64,000 nt of DNA from Marinobacter changyiensis (GTDB taxonomy: Bacteria > Pseudomonadota > Gammaproteobacteria > Pseudomonadales > Oleiphilaceae). Positions 28,976 to 38,391 of the stretch are shown here, in pieces; the stretch's first letter is position 1, and every line of letters begins with the position of its first letter. Where the stretch lies: NCBI RefSeq assembly GCF_009193265.1, contig NZ_VZZZ01000005.1, positions 310,001 through 374,000 on the forward strand. The letters run 5' to 3'. The position numbers and the translations under genes are program-made. Below the pieces are notes generated by a model. The model was not told the origin of the DNA. It saw nothing but the letters and a program-made list of their open reading frames with translations, and ran no database searches.

Positions 28976-29956
28976 CTAGTCCGCCACTTTCAGCACAATC
29001 TTGCCCTTGGCCCGGCGCTCGCTCAGTGCGTTCAGGGCACGGGCGTAATCTTCAAAGGCGAACACTTCACTGATCCGGGGCTTGATTTTGCCCGCCGAGT
29101 AGAGCTTGAACAGATCCATCATATTCTGGGCGCTGGTTTCAGGTTCTTTCTGGGTAAACGCGCCCCAGAAGACACCCACGACGGAACAACCTTTGAGCAG
29201 GGTCAGGTTGGCGGGGATTTTCGGGATGTCACCCGCCGCAAAACCGACGATCAGATGGCGACCGTTCCAGGCCATACCTCGTAAAGCCTGCTCGGTAAAC
29301 TCTCCGCCCACCGGATCATACACGACGTCAACGCCACGATTATTGGTCAGTTTCTTGATGGTGTCTTTAAGTGGTTCATCCGTGTAATTGATCACCTCAT
29401 CGGCACCGGCCTGCGTTGCCACCGCCAGTTTGTCAGCGCTGCTGGCGGCTGCAATGACGTGGGCTCCCATGGCTTTACCCAGCTCGACCGTGGCCAGACC
29501 GACACCACCACTGGCGCCCAGCACCAGCAAGGTCTCGCCCGGCTGGATATTCGCCCGTTGCTTGAGTGCGTGGTAGGAGGTGCCATAAACCATGGTAAAG
29601 GCAGCGGCTTCTTCATCACTCATGCCTTCGGGCACCGGCAAAAGGTTGGCTTCTGCCACCACCACTTCTTCTGCGAAAGCGCCATAGCCGGTCAGTCCCA
29701 TCACCCGGTCGCCGGCCTTGAAACGAGTCACCTTCTCGCCTATGGCCAGCACTTCCCCGGACATTTCGCCCCCGGGGGAAAACGGCATAGTCGGTTTGAT
29801 CTGGTATTTACCCTCAATAATGAGGGTGTCGGGGAAGTTCAGGCCAGCAGCACGCACCCGGACCTTGACGCCGCTACCCTTGGCCTCGGGGCTTTTGGTG
29901 TCTTCGATAACCAGCGTATCCGCCGGGCCATATTCCTTGCAAAGAATTGCTCGCAT
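28976..29956 (-). CDS. NADPH:quinone oxidoreductase family protein
   Basis: A 326-residue, zinc-free medium-chain dehydrogenase/reductase. The N-terminal GroES-like domain (GLNFPDTLIIEGKYQ; FSPGGEMSGEV) is followed by a Rossmann domain with LVLGASGGVGLATVELGKAMGA and by DVVYDPVGGEF. The catalytic-zinc cysteines are absent, so a quinone or enoyl reductase role is more likely than alcohol oxidation. It ends 58 bp after atuF on the opposite strand. Related annotations use the name Qor or zinc-binding dehydrogenase; the substrate cannot be read from the sequence. Confidence 0.87.
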   Translation of the reverse strand: MRAILCKEYGPADTLVIEDTKSPEAKGSGVKVRVRAAGLNFPDTLIIEGKYQIKPTMPFSPGGEMSGEVLAIGEKVTRFKAGDRVMGLTGYGAFAEEVVVAEANLLPVPEGMSDEEAAAFTMVYGTSYHALKQRANIQPGETLLVLGASGGVGLATVELGKAMGAHVIAAASSADKLAVATQAGADEVINYTDEPLKDTIKKLTNNRGVDVVYDPVGGEFTEQALRGMAWNGRHLIVGFAAGDIPKIPANLTLLKGCSVVGVFWGAFTQKEPETSAQNMMDLFKLYSAGKIKPRISEVFAFEDYARALNALSERRAKGKIVLKVAD

Positions 29957-30118
29957 GGTGTCACTCCAAAGGTTGAGGTTGCGCTACACCGGACCGGTAA
30001 CGACCGCTGACACTTAACCTAACTCCGGACACGCCATGAATCAAATAAACAGCTGTAATGGTTTATGATAAGTCCGGCGAATAGCTCACCCCAAGGCTGA
30101 ACTCCTGAAAAACCGACC

Positions 30119-30694
30119 CTAGAACAGGACGATGCCTCCGACCATCACAGCGGCAACTAACACCACAGCCGCCGCAATCAGGCCATTGCGAATGCCCTTG
30201 GACACGATATCCGGGTTGGTGCGATGGGCCCGTGACTCTCTGGTGCCGTAGTTGACCAGTTTGTCGTCGTGGCTCGAAGCGCGCACGAGTTCAATCATTT
30301 GCTCGCAAAGGATGCTGTCGAACTGGTAAGGGTCAAATTTTGACAGCTTGTTATCCCTGAGAAAGCGGCCCACGTCCCCGGCTACTGGCACATACTTCAT
30401 TGACCAGTTAGAAAACGTACGGGTCTTTAAGGGCTCCTCAATAAGGGTCTTGACGTCTTTGTGCCGGTCATCCCGCTTGATCCGGTCATAAAGCTCGTGA
30501 ACAGCTGACTCATCGCCTTCCAGATACTGGAAGAAGTGGCCGTCGCCATAATAGAGGCCACCAACCAGACCCTTTTTCGGGTTGTTCCGGCGTGACGAGA
30601 GCAGAATTCGGGAAACGTTTGGCTCGATACCCTGCTCAAGCGGCATAGCTTTGAAGGTCGCTGTACTGGCGTAAGCAAGACGAATCAATGACAT
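30119..30694 (-). CDS. BLUF photoreceptor with C-terminal membrane anchor
   Basis: A 191-residue protein. The N-terminal BLUF (blue light using FAD) domain keeps the photocycle residues: Tyr8 in RLAYAS, Asn38 in RRNNPKKGLVGGLYY, Gln56 in HFFQYLEG, and Trp97/Met99 in FSNWSMKY, so it should bind FAD and respond to blue light. No EAL, cyclase or other effector follows. Instead a linker ends in one hydrophobic segment at about residues 170-191 (LIAAAVVLVAAVMVGGIVLF), placing it at the inner membrane as a tail anchor. Output partner unknown. A ribosome site (GGAGATTATCTC) precedes ATG. Confidence 0.9.
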   Translation of the reverse strand: MSLIRLAYASTATFKAMPLEQGIEPNVSRILLSSRRNNPKKGLVGGLYYGDGHFFQYLEGDESAVHELYDRIKRDDRHKDVKTLIEEPLKTRTFSNWSMKYVPVAGDVGRFLRDNKLSKFDPYQFDSILCEQMIELVRASSHDDKLVNYGTRESRAHRTNPDIVSKGIRNGLIAAAVVLVAAVMVGGIVLF

Positions 30695-30747
30695 GAGATA
30701 ATCTCCGTAACGTTGGACAGTTGATTTTTGTAACCATTAATACAGAC

Positions 30748-30769
30748 TATTGATAAGAGTGGATCAATA
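30748..30769. promoter_or_regulatory. Inverted repeat upstream of the BLUF gene
   Basis: TATTGAT-AAGAGTGG-ATCAATA has perfect 7-bp arms and lies 54-75 bp upstream of the BLUF start codon, in the intergenic region shared with the TRIC-type gene. Possible operator for an unknown regulator. Confidence 0.4.
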
Positions 30770-30920
30770 CATATCTGGCGCTACACAACAGTTTGCTTTC
30801 CGGTTACCGAAAAACAACAACCCGCCCCACCGCAGTGGATGAATCAGCCTGTCAATTCGGCTATCCTGCGACGCTGCTCCCGGCTGACCCCGGCTCATCC
30901 CACTGAGTAACAGAGAAACC

Positions 30921-31538
30921 GTGTTCGACATCATCTATAGCCTTGAAATGATCGGCGTCATTGCCTTTGCCATCTCCGGCATGATCGCAGCGCGGCGGCA
31001 GAATATGGACCCGGTGGGGGTGTTCACCATCGGTTTCGTGACGGCTCTGGGCGGCGGCACCCTGCGTGATCTGATGATGGACAACCATCCGCTGTACTGG
31101 ATCCGACATCAGGAGCAACCCATTTTTATCCTGGTGCTGGCCATCATCTTCAGCTACTGGCATCCTATGGGCCGAATTCGCGAATCCCGTATTGTGCTGC
31201 CGGATGCCATCGGACTGGGTGTATTCAGTATCCTGGGAGCACAACTTGCGCTGGATCTGGGCCACTCCTGGTTTATTGCGTCCCTGCTCGGCGTTATGAC
31301 CGGCACCTTTGGTGGCGCTCTGCGGGATACCCTCTGTAACGAAGTACCCTTCATCTTCCGTAAGGACCAGGTTTACGCCTCCATTTCGTTTGCCGGGTGC
31401 TGGTTGTATTTCCTGTGTCAGTGGTTGCTGGATAGTGAAACCCTCGCCCTTGGCATCGGTTTGTTATTCATTGTGGTGATTCGCCTGTTGGCGGTGCGGT
31501 TCGACATCCGCCTGCAACGGGATCCACACCATTCGTGA
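30921..31538 (+). CDS. TRIC cation channel family protein (YadS/UPF0126)
   Basis: A 205-residue protein with about seven membrane segments arranged as an inverted duplication. Both halves carry the family signature, GGGTLRDLMMD and FGGALRDTLCNE. Bacterial TRIC homologues form trimeric monovalent cation channels, some reported with glycine or other transport roles. It begins with GTG at 30921 and is divergent from the BLUF gene. Confidence 0.88.
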   Translation: MFDIIYSLEMIGVIAFAISGMIAARRQNMDPVGVFTIGFVTALGGGTLRDLMMDNHPLYWIRHQEQPIFILVLAIIFSYWHPMGRIRESRIVLPDAIGLGVFSILGAQLALDLGHSWFIASLLGVMTGTFGGALRDTLCNEVPFIFRKDQVYASISFAGCWLYFLCQWLLDSETLALGIGLLFIVVIRLLAVRFDIRLQRDPHHS

Positions 31539-31623
31539 AAGTGTCCCTGAACAACGTTTGATAACTTGGCCTGACTGACAGCAGCCAGTACCATTGCGGT
31601 TTTTTCACAAGGCAGACCCCGTC

Positions 31624-32922
31624 ATGCTTGAACGACTTTTTAAACTGGAAGCCCACGAGACCACGGTACGCAAGGAAGTGGTGGCCGGGTTTACGACCTT
31701 CCTCACCATGGCTTACATCGTGGTGGTCAACCCCAGCATTCTGTCGGCGACCGGCATGGATTTCGGCGCGGTCTTCGTTGCCACCTGTCTGGCGGCGGTC
31801 ATCGGTACGTTGATCATGGGACTTTGGGCTAACTATCCGATTGCGCTTGCCCCGGGCATGGGCCTGAACGCGTTTTTCTCATTTACTGTCGTGGGCAGCA
31901 TGGGGTATAGCTGGCAGGTCGCGCTCGGCGCGGTTTTCCTCTCCGGTTTACTGTTCTTTTTGCTAAGCCTGTTCAAGGTACGGGAATGGATAATCAACAG
32001 CATTCCGCTGTCGCTCCGGTTCGGTATTTCCGCAGGGATCGGTTTCTTTCTGGCACTGATTGCTTTCAAGAATGCCGGTATCGTGGTCGACCATCCGGCC
32101 ACGCTGGTGGGGCTGGGAGACGTCAAAACGCCCCAGGCCCTGCTGTTCTTTGGCGGTTTCCTGCTGATCTGTGGGCTGTCGTTCAAACGTGTTACCGGAG
32201 CGGTAATGATCGGCATTATTGCCGTTACCCTCGCCGCACTGGCATTGGGCCTGATTGAATACAAAGGATTTTTCTCGGCACCTCCGAGCCTTGCCCCGAC
32301 TTTTATGCAGCTTGATATCGCCGGGGCTTTTAATATCGGTATGATCAGCGTGATCTTTGCCTTCCTGTTCGTGGATCTGTTTGACACTTCCGGCACCCTG
32401 ATCGGCGCCGCCCAGCGTGGCGGACTGCTGGATAAAGACGGCAAACTGCCCCGCCTTGGCCGGGCCCTGATGTCGGATTCGGTGGCCACCATGTCAGGCG
32501 CTGCATTGGGTACTTCTACGACCACCAGCTATATCGAATCCACGGCGGGAATTTCCGCAGGCGGTCGCACCGGTCTGACCGCCGTTGTCGTTGCGCTACT
32601 GTTTCTGGCGTGCCTGCTGCTGTCCCCGATCGCCAGCATTATCCCGCCCTATGCAACGGCCCCGGCCCTGCTGTATGTGGCCGTGCTGATGACCAGTGGG
32701 TTGAAGCTGATTGACTGGGATGACGTCACCGATGCCGCTCCCGCCGTGGTTACCGCTCTGATGATGCCGCTCACGTTCTCGATCGCAAACGGTATTGCCC
32801 TGGGCTTTATAACCTATGCTCTTTTGAAAGCCCTCAGCGGGCGCTGGTCTCAGCTCAATGTCAGCGTGGTGCTGATTGCCTTGATCTTCATTCTCAAATT
32901 CATTTTCCTGGACGTCGCCTAG
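31624..32922 (+). CDS. NCS2 family purine permease (AzgA-like)
   Basis: A 432-residue inner-membrane transporter with about 13-14 hydrophobic segments. Typical motifs of the AzgA/AdeQ/GhxP branch are visible: VAGFTTFLTMAYIVVVNPSI near the N-terminus, GLNAFFSF, LFDTSGTLIGAA and GTSTTTSYIESTAGISAGGRTGLTA. Members import adenine, hypoxanthine or guanine with protons. The next gene, 28 bp downstream, is apt, supporting adenine or hypoxanthine salvage. ATG 31624 is preferred; an ATG at 31594 would add ten polar residues. Confidence 0.9.
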   Translation: MLERLFKLEAHETTVRKEVVAGFTTFLTMAYIVVVNPSILSATGMDFGAVFVATCLAAVIGTLIMGLWANYPIALAPGMGLNAFFSFTVVGSMGYSWQVALGAVFLSGLLFFLLSLFKVREWIINSIPLSLRFGISAGIGFFLALIAFKNAGIVVDHPATLVGLGDVKTPQALLFFGGFLLICGLSFKRVTGAVMIGIIAVTLAALALGLIEYKGFFSAPPSLAPTFMQLDIAGAFNIGMISVIFAFLFVDLFDTSGTLIGAAQRGGLLDKDGKLPRLGRALMSDSVATMSGAALGTSTTTSYIESTAGISAGGRTGLTAVVVALLFLACLLLSPIASIIPPYATAPALLYVAVLMTSGLKLIDWDDVTDAAPAVVTALMMPLTFSIANGIALGFITYALLKALSGRWSQLNVSVVLIALIFILKFIFLDVA

Positions 32923-32950
32923 ACCGCCCGGTTAAAAGACTGGAAGACCT

Positions 32951-33493
32951 ATGGATTATTTTGCAGAGACCATCAAAAATGCCATCCGGACCGTGCCCGA
33001 CTGGCCCAAGCCTGGTGTGCAGTTTCGTGATATTACAACGGTGTTGCAGGACCGCACGGCGTTTCGCAAGCTGATTGACGCGTTTGTGCACCGCTATCAC
33101 GGCCACCAGATTGATGCCGTGGCCGCCGTCGATGCCCGGGGCTTTATCATCGGCTCGGCGCTGGCTTACGAGCTCAACGCCAGCCTGGTGCTGATCCGCA
33201 AAAAAGGCAAACTGCCCTTTGATACTCTGGTGGAAGACTATGAGCTGGAATATGGCACGGCGTCCGTAGAGCTTCACAAGGATGCGTTCAAACCCGGTGA
33301 CAAGGTGGTGCTGGTTGACGATCTTATTGCCACTGGCGGTACTATGCTCGCGGCCTCGCGTCTCATCCGCAGGATCGGTGCGGAAATCTTCGAAGTGTCG
33401 GCAATGATCGACCTGCCAGATCTTGGCGGTTCAGAAAAACTGCGCGCGGAAAATCTCAAGGTTTATACTGTGTGCTCATTCGAGGGCGATTAA
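32951..33493 (+). CDS. apt: Adenine phosphoribosyltransferase
   Basis: Converts adenine and PRPP to AMP. The 180-residue protein has the family N-terminus ([23 protein letters not shown]), the RKKGKLP loop and the PRPP-binding motif [14 protein letters not shown]. It lies right after a purine permease on the same strand, giving an uptake plus salvage unit. Confidence 0.97.
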   Translation: MDYFAETIKNAIRTVPDWPKPGVQFRDITTVLQDRTAFRKLIDAFVHRYHGHQIDAVAAVDARGFIIGSALAYELNASLVLIRKKGKLPFDTLVEDYELEYGTASVELHKDAFKPGDKVVLVDDLIATGGTMLAASRLIRRIGAEIFEVSAMIDLPDLGGSEKLRAENLKVYTVCSFEGD

Positions 33494-33527
33494 CCCGATA
33501 CCTGTTAACACAATGAGAGGATGGTTT

Positions 33528-34193
33528 ATGGCGGCTTACGAACATCACTGGAAAGACGGCACAGCCATCCACTTGCCCCTCGGCAAGATCGTTTGTGTGG
33601 GCCGCAATTATGCCGAGCATGCCAAAGAACTGAACAATCCGATTCCTGCCATGCCCCTATTGTTTATCAAGCCGGCAACCGCTGCCGTGCATCTTACGCG
33701 GCCGCTGGCACTGCCCCAGGGCCAGGGCACGGTGCATTTCGAGACCGAACTGGCCGTGTTGATAGGCACCCCCCTGACTAACGCCACGGAAGATGAAGCA
33801 AGCCGGGCCATCCTGGGTTTCGGCCTGGCCCTGGACCTGACGCTCCGCGACCTGCAAAACCAGCTCAAAAAAAACGGCGAACCCTGGGAGCGCGCCAAGG
33901 GATTTGACGGTGCTTGCCCGCTGTCACCCTTTGTGTCCGCCGAACACCTGAAGCAGGCCAGCCGTCTGGGTTTTAGCCTCGACATTGATGGCAGCCGCCA
34001 GCAGACCGGTGACACCTCAGACATGCTGACCCCTGTTCTCCCGCTGCTTGCCCATATCAGTCAGACCTTTACACTGCTGCCGGGAGATGTTGTGCTGACC
34101 GGCACACCGGCTGGCGTCGGACCGCTGGTTTCCGGACAGAAACTGCAGTTTCAGCTTGAGGACGTCCTGTTTATCGGAACAGAAGTGTTGTGA
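33528..34193 (+). CDS. Fumarylacetoacetate hydrolase family protein (YcgM-like)
   Basis: A 221-residue enzyme with the FAH fold: IVCVGRNYAEHAKELNN at the N-terminus, metal-binding acidic residues in HFETELAVLIG and LALDLTLRDLQ, AKGFDGACPLSPF, and LLPGDVVLTGTPAGVGPL. Family members are Mg-dependent acylpyruvases or oxaloacetate decarboxylases (FAHD1/YcgM). Start ATG 33528 follows GAGAGG by 8 bases; an in-frame ATG at 33513 overlaps that ribosome site. Confidence 0.9.
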   Translation: MAAYEHHWKDGTAIHLPLGKIVCVGRNYAEHAKELNNPIPAMPLLFIKPATAAVHLTRPLALPQGQGTVHFETELAVLIGTPLTNATEDEASRAILGFGLALDLTLRDLQNQLKKNGEPWERAKGFDGACPLSPFVSAEHLKQASRLGFSLDIDGSRQQTGDTSDMLTPVLPLLAHISQTFTLLPGDVVLTGTPAGVGPLVSGQKLQFQLEDVLFIGTEVL

Positions 34194-34224
34194 TAGCTTC
34201 CTGACTCATAAACGTACAAACATT

Positions 34225-35538
34225 ATGGCAAAAAAACCGGTCACATCCCGTAGCGGGCGATTCTTCAAACTTGCAGGCATGACAGCCTCCGTGGCCAGCC
34301 AATACGCAGGCCAGCGGGCACGGCGTATGTTCGGCCAGGAACAGGACGAAGCCGCCCGCAGTGAACACTATTCCCGGATGGCGGGCCAGCTCGTCGATAC
34401 CCTGGGGGAACTCAAGGGTGCCGTGATGAAGGTCGGGCAGATCGCCTCGCAAACCCAGGATTTCCTGCCCCGGGAATTTTCAGACGCGCTGCAGAAGCTT
34501 CAGAAAGAAGCGCCGCCAATGCCCTTTGATGTCATCGTCGGCCAGGTGGAAGCAGAACTGGGCAAGCCCCTTGGGGAGTTGTTCGAATACCTGCAGGAAG
34601 CGCCTTACGCAGCCGCGTCCATCGGGCAGGTCCACAGGGCAAGAATGCACGATGGCGAGGATGTCATTGTTAAAGTGCAATACCCGGGCGTTGATGACTC
34701 CTGTGACTCCGACCTCAAACAACTGCGCATGGCCCTGCGGCTGGGCGGCTTGCTGAAAATGCCGAAGGACCACGTAGACCAGCTGTTTGCCGAGATTCGC
34801 GTGCGGCTGAAGGAAGAGCTGGATTACGAAAACGAAGCCCGCAACCTGGACGCGTTCCGGGAGTTCCACAAGAATGACGAGTGGATTCGTATTCCCCGGG
34901 TGATCAGCAGCCACTCCGCGCGGCGGGTACTGACCATGGAATTGCTCGAAGGCGACCATATCAGTGCCATCACACCCGAAAAATACAGCCAGGACACCAT
35001 CAACCTGATCGGTCACCGCATTTTCACCATGATGGCAGACCAGCTGTTCCGGTTTCAGTGCATCCACGGCGATCCCCACGCTGGCAACTTTGCCTACCGC
35101 CCCGACGGCACCATTATCCTGTACGACTTCGGTTGCGTGAAAAAACTCAAACCGGAGATCGTTGAAGCCTACCGAAAAGCCCTGACCTCAGCGTTGGCAG
35201 AAGACTACGCGGCGCTTGACCAGCACTTGATTGATCTGGGCGCTCGGGTGGAATCCCAGCCCGCTGTCGATGAAGCCTATTACGCCATGTGGCGGGACAT
35301 ACTGGTCAAACCCTTCAACAGCGATACCCCCTACGATTTCGCAGAATCCGACATCCACAAACATGTCGCTGCCAAAACCACCACGGTGTTCAAGTACCTG
35401 GATTACTTCAAGCCACCGGTGGAAAGTATCTTCATTGACCGCATGATCGCAGGCCACTACTGGATGATGAAGCGGTTGGGCGTACAAGCAGCCTTCAGGG
35501 AAGAACTGGAGACCTATCTGATGCCAGGCGCAGAGTAG
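34225..35538 (+). CDS. ABC1/UbiB-family atypical kinase (AarF domain)
   Basis: A 437-residue member of the ABC1 (ADCK) protein-kinase-like family. The signature KxGQ appears as GAVMKVGQIASQTQDFLP, followed by the Ala-rich loop YAAASIGQVHRA in place of the usual glycine loop, KVQYPG with the nucleotide lysine, and the catalytic-type ICHGDPHAGNF region (read here as CIHGDPHAGNF) and LYDFGCVK. It lacks the two C-terminal membrane helices of UbiB, so it is a soluble paralogue rather than the ubiquinone gene itself. Start ATG 34225 gives the expected N-terminus; nothing upstream in frame is convincing. Confidence 0.87.
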   Translation: MAKKPVTSRSGRFFKLAGMTASVASQYAGQRARRMFGQEQDEAARSEHYSRMAGQLVDTLGELKGAVMKVGQIASQTQDFLPREFSDALQKLQKEAPPMPFDVIVGQVEAELGKPLGELFEYLQEAPYAAASIGQVHRARMHDGEDVIVKVQYPGVDDSCDSDLKQLRMALRLGGLLKMPKDHVDQLFAEIRVRLKEELDYENEARNLDAFREFHKNDEWIRIPRVISSHSARRVLTMELLEGDHISAITPEKYSQDTINLIGHRIFTMMADQLFRFQCIHGDPHAGNFAYRPDGTIILYDFGCVKKLKPEIVEAYRKALTSALAEDYAALDQHLIDLGARVESQPAVDEAYYAMWRDILVKPFNSDTPYDFAESDIHKHVAAKTTTVFKYLDYFKPPVESIFIDRMIAGHYWMMKRLGVQAAFREELETYLMPGAE

Positions 35539-35551
35539 TCGGGCGAAGCAC

Positions 35552-35581
35552 CATCCGGGTACGCACTGCACGGCCCGGATG
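35552..35581. terminator. Hairpin between convergent ABC1-kinase and mscL genes
   Basis: CATCCGGG (35552-35559) pairs with CCCGGATG (35574-35581). No T-run follows on either strand, so termination is only suggested by its position between two convergent genes. Confidence 0.35.
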
Positions 35582-35619
35582 ATGCTGATGATTCAGGCGC
35601 TGGCGCCAGTTATTACCGC

Positions 35620-36027
35620 TCAGAGAGTTTTCTGCTTGAGCAGATCCCGAATCTCCTCCAGCAATTTTTCCTCAACCGTAGGCGCAACCGATGCCGCCGG
35701 CGCTTCCACTTCTTTGCGCTTCAGTTTATTGAGCATCCGCACGACGACAAACACGGCAAAGGCAATGATCACAAAATCGAACACAGCCTGCAGAAAGACG
35801 CCATATCGCACCGCTACGGCCTCTGCTCCCTCCGTCGCGGCTTGTAACGTTATCGACAGATTGCTGAAGTCCACCCCACCAATCAGTAAACCGATGGGCG
35901 GCATCAGGACATCCGCCACAAAAGAAGACACTATTTTGCCGAACGCTACACCAATGATAATACCGACGGCCAAATCAACCACATTGCCTCTGACGGCAAA
36001 TTCCTTGAACTCACTCATCATACCCAT
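35620..36027 (-). CDS. mscL: Large-conductance mechanosensitive channel MscL
   Basis: A 135-residue homopentameric channel that opens under membrane tension to release osmolytes. TM1 contains [25 protein letters not shown] and is followed by [15 protein letters not shown]2 is about residues 75-98 ([20 protein letters not shown]). The cytoplasmic helix ends [14 protein letters not shown]. Ribosome site GGAGTGACGTCCC precedes ATG 36027. Confidence 0.97.
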   Translation of the reverse strand: MGMMSEFKEFAVRGNVVDLAVGIIIGVAFGKIVSSFVADVLMPPIGLLIGGVDFSNLSITLQAATEGAEAVAVRYGVFLQAVFDFVIIAFAVFVVVRMLNKLKRKEVEAPAASVAPTVEEKLLEEIRDLLKQKTL

Positions 36028-36247
36028 GGGACGTCACTCCGTTGTCATCAGGACCCCACCCCGGCGGGCTCCGGGGGCCGCTCAACTGAGCGCAGGTAAA
36101 GTCTAGTCCAAGACAAGGGAATACATAATCTATTTCATCAGGCAGGCTTAATCCGCCCGGGGTAGACAATTCCTGACGTATTGCGATATACCAATACCGA
36201 CATGCTAGCGGAACAGGTCATACCGCGATTTGATACTGGCAGGGACC

Positions 36248-37107
36248 ATGGACCCAGACACCGTAATCCGCCGCAATATTGATAACATCTATCAACAGCA
36301 ATCCCGCCGTGTCCTGGCTACCCTGATTCGGCTACTCGGCAGCTTTGATCTGGCAGAACAGGCCCTGCAGGACGCCTTTGCCGCTGCCGTGCAGCAGTGG
36401 CCGGTAGAGGGCATACCTGATAACCCGGCGGCCTGGCTGATCAAACCGGCCAACGGAGAGGCATCGACCAGCTCCGCAAGAAGCAGACGGCCCGCAAGCA
36501 TCTACAGCAACTGCCACCCGAAGAGGGCGAGACCCAGCCTACCGACGCAAACAGCATCGACGAAGACCAGCTTCGGCTTATTTTCACCTGCTGCCACCCC
36601 AGCCTCGCACCGGAAGCCCAGCTAGCGCTGACACTGCGGGAAATGTGCGGCCTTACCACAGAACAGGGGGCCAGCGCTCTGCTGCAGAAACCGTCCACCG
36701 TTGCCCAGCGCATCGTCCGGGCCAAACGCAAGAGCCGGGACGCCGGTATTCCCTATGAAGTGCCGGAACCCAAGGAGTTGCCCGGGCGCCTGCAGAGTGT
36801 TCTCAAAGTCATCTACCTGATGTTCAACGAAGGCTATTCCGCCAGTGACGGTGAGGCGGTGGTGAACGTCAGCCTGACCCGTGAGGCTGTTCGCCTTGCC
36901 CGATCACTCGCCGACATGGTTCCAGATGCTGAGATCTACGGCGTACTGGCATTAATGCTGCGGCATGATTCCCTGCCGCAAGCCCGACAGGATGCCAACG
37001 GTGATCTCATCACACTCGAAGAACAGGATCGCACCCTGTGGGACCAGACCCAGATTAAAGCCGGCATTGAAGTCAGACCGGTGCGGGAGTTACCCCCCAA
37101 AGATTGA
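36248..37107 (+). pseudogene. ECF sigma factor (SigJ/ECF42-like, DUF6596), frameshifted and truncated
   Basis: The first frame begins MDPDTVIRRNIDNIY and reads through ATLIRLLGSFDLAEQALQDAF to AAWLIK. After the AAA run at 36443-36445 the homologous sequence continues in another frame as TGQRRGIDQLRKKQTARKHL, DEDQLRLIFTCCHPSLAPEAQ, GLTTEQ, VRAKRKSRDAGIPY and YLMFNEGYSAS. One missing A in that run restores a single frame of 286 codons. Even repaired, it stops soon after DQDRTLWDQTQIKAG-like sequence (here EEQDRTLWDQTQIKAG), losing most of the long C-terminal extension of this family. It is therefore probably inactive. Confidence 0.85.
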
Positions 37108-37197
37108 TTTACGGAGGATCTGAAGGGATTCTGGCGGAATAACAACCGATAGCCATGGCCGCATGAAGCGCAGGTTTAAACGACCTGCGGCCTGGTA

Positions 37198-37731
37198 TCA
37201 AAAACTGCTTACTGAACGCACACCCCGATTTCTCAAGATTTTCTTGGCCTCATCCAGTTGCTCTGCCGAGGACGCGTGAACTGTCAGAACATATTTGCCC
37301 TTGCGCAACGCCGACTGGGCCAATACCAGATAAGGTGTGTGGTCTGGCCGCAGCGTTACCATACCTGCCAGTAAAAGCCCGCCCACAGCACCGAAAACGG
37401 TGAGCACAATGACAGAAACCACCAGATTCAGCGTTATAAAGGCAACATCCGCAGAGTAAAGCACCAGAAAAAGAACAAAACCGACCACCGCGCCCGCAAT
37501 GCCCAGGCCCACATGGGAGCGTACCAATGTACGCCAGATTCCCTGGCTCTCCGGCTCGAGTGCCCGCCCTGATTCGGGATCATCCGGGCTGATCACGATG
37601 ATCTGCTCTGAAGCCAAACTGGTTTCTTTTCGCAGTGCCAACGCAGTATTCTCGGCTTCGGTGCTCGATGCAAAGATGGCAGCAATCTTGTGATCAACCA
37701 CTTCTCCCTTCAATCTCGCAGCATTTTTCAT
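37198..37731 (-). CDS. Membrane protein of unknown function
   Basis: A 177-residue protein with a soluble N-terminal part (about 1-70; KIAAIFASSTEAENTALAL), two adjacent membrane segments (about 75-120) and a soluble C-terminal domain (about 130-177; KGKYVLTVHASSAEQLDEAKK). The flanking segments look like two halves of a small alpha/beta domain of the kind seen in stress-related membrane proteins. A strong ribosome site (AGGAGG) precedes ATG. Function not recognised. Confidence 0.75.
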   Translation of the reverse strand: MKNAARLKGEVVDHKIAAIFASSTEAENTALALRKETSLASEQIIVISPDDPESGRALEPESQGIWRTLVRSHVGLGIAGAVVGFVLFLVLYSADVAFITLNLVVSVIVLTVFGAVGGLLLAGMVTLRPDHTPYLVLAQSALRKGKYVLTVHASSAEQLDEAKKILRNRGVRSVSSF

Positions 37732-37982
37732 AATAAAGCCTCCTATTCATATTGGAGGAGTACTGCGGTTTTACTCTCCTTATCTGACCAGCCTACAAAA
37801 CCGGAGATTGGATTCCCAATGACGTTCCCGTAACCGATCCAGCAGGCACTGCTTTCCGACAGCGAATGTTGCTGCGGGATCTGAAACGATGGATGGGTTA
37901 CGTTGGCAGACAAGGGTTGGCGGCTTTGTTTTAATGCCGTGTTATGAATAATTAATGAAAATACAGGATGGCTCGCCCCGGG

Positions 37983-38360
37983 CTATCGAGGCATACGTCC
38001 ACTCTGCTCCAGCCGTTTACTGACCATTCGGTGATAAAGTTTTGCCAATGCCGGACGAACCACCGGCAAGCTGATCAGCCAGGCCAAGGGTTTGAGCAGC
38101 CACACCCTGGACATCAGCAGAATATAGGCATCAAGCTCCCGGTGAATCTTGCCACCGGCATCCTCGACGTGAAGCTCCTTTAAAGCATCCCGGGGCTCGA
38201 TGCCTAACTGCCTGAGCTCGTCGTCACGGCCAGTGATGTCGACCCATTCAACGGTTTTCCCGGTCCTGCCCGCCAGCCGCTCATACATTCTGCGGTCCTT
38301 GACGCAACTCGGACAGGCGCCATCATAGAAAACCCGGAGCCCTTCCTGCCTGTTGCCCAT
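37983..38360 (-). CDS. Thiol-disulfide oxidoreductase, DCC family (DUF393)
   Basis: A 125-residue protein whose N-terminus shows the family motif VFYDGACPSCVKDRRMYERL; the DGxCPxC pair is the presumed redox centre in a thioredoxin-like fold. The RVWLLKPLAWLISLPVVRPALAKLYHR tail is the common hydrophobic end. ATG 38360 (MGNRQEGL) is preferred over an upstream in-frame start at 38462 because that would run through the next gene. Partner unknown. Confidence 0.85.
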   Translation of the reverse strand: MGNRQEGLRVFYDGACPSCVKDRRMYERLAGRTGKTVEWVDITGRDDELRQLGIEPRDALKELHVEDAGGKIHRELDAYILLMSRVWLLKPLAWLISLPVVRPALAKLYHRMVSKRLEQSGRMPR

Positions 38361-38391
38361 GGTGAGACCCTGTACCCTGTCCGGAGGTTTC

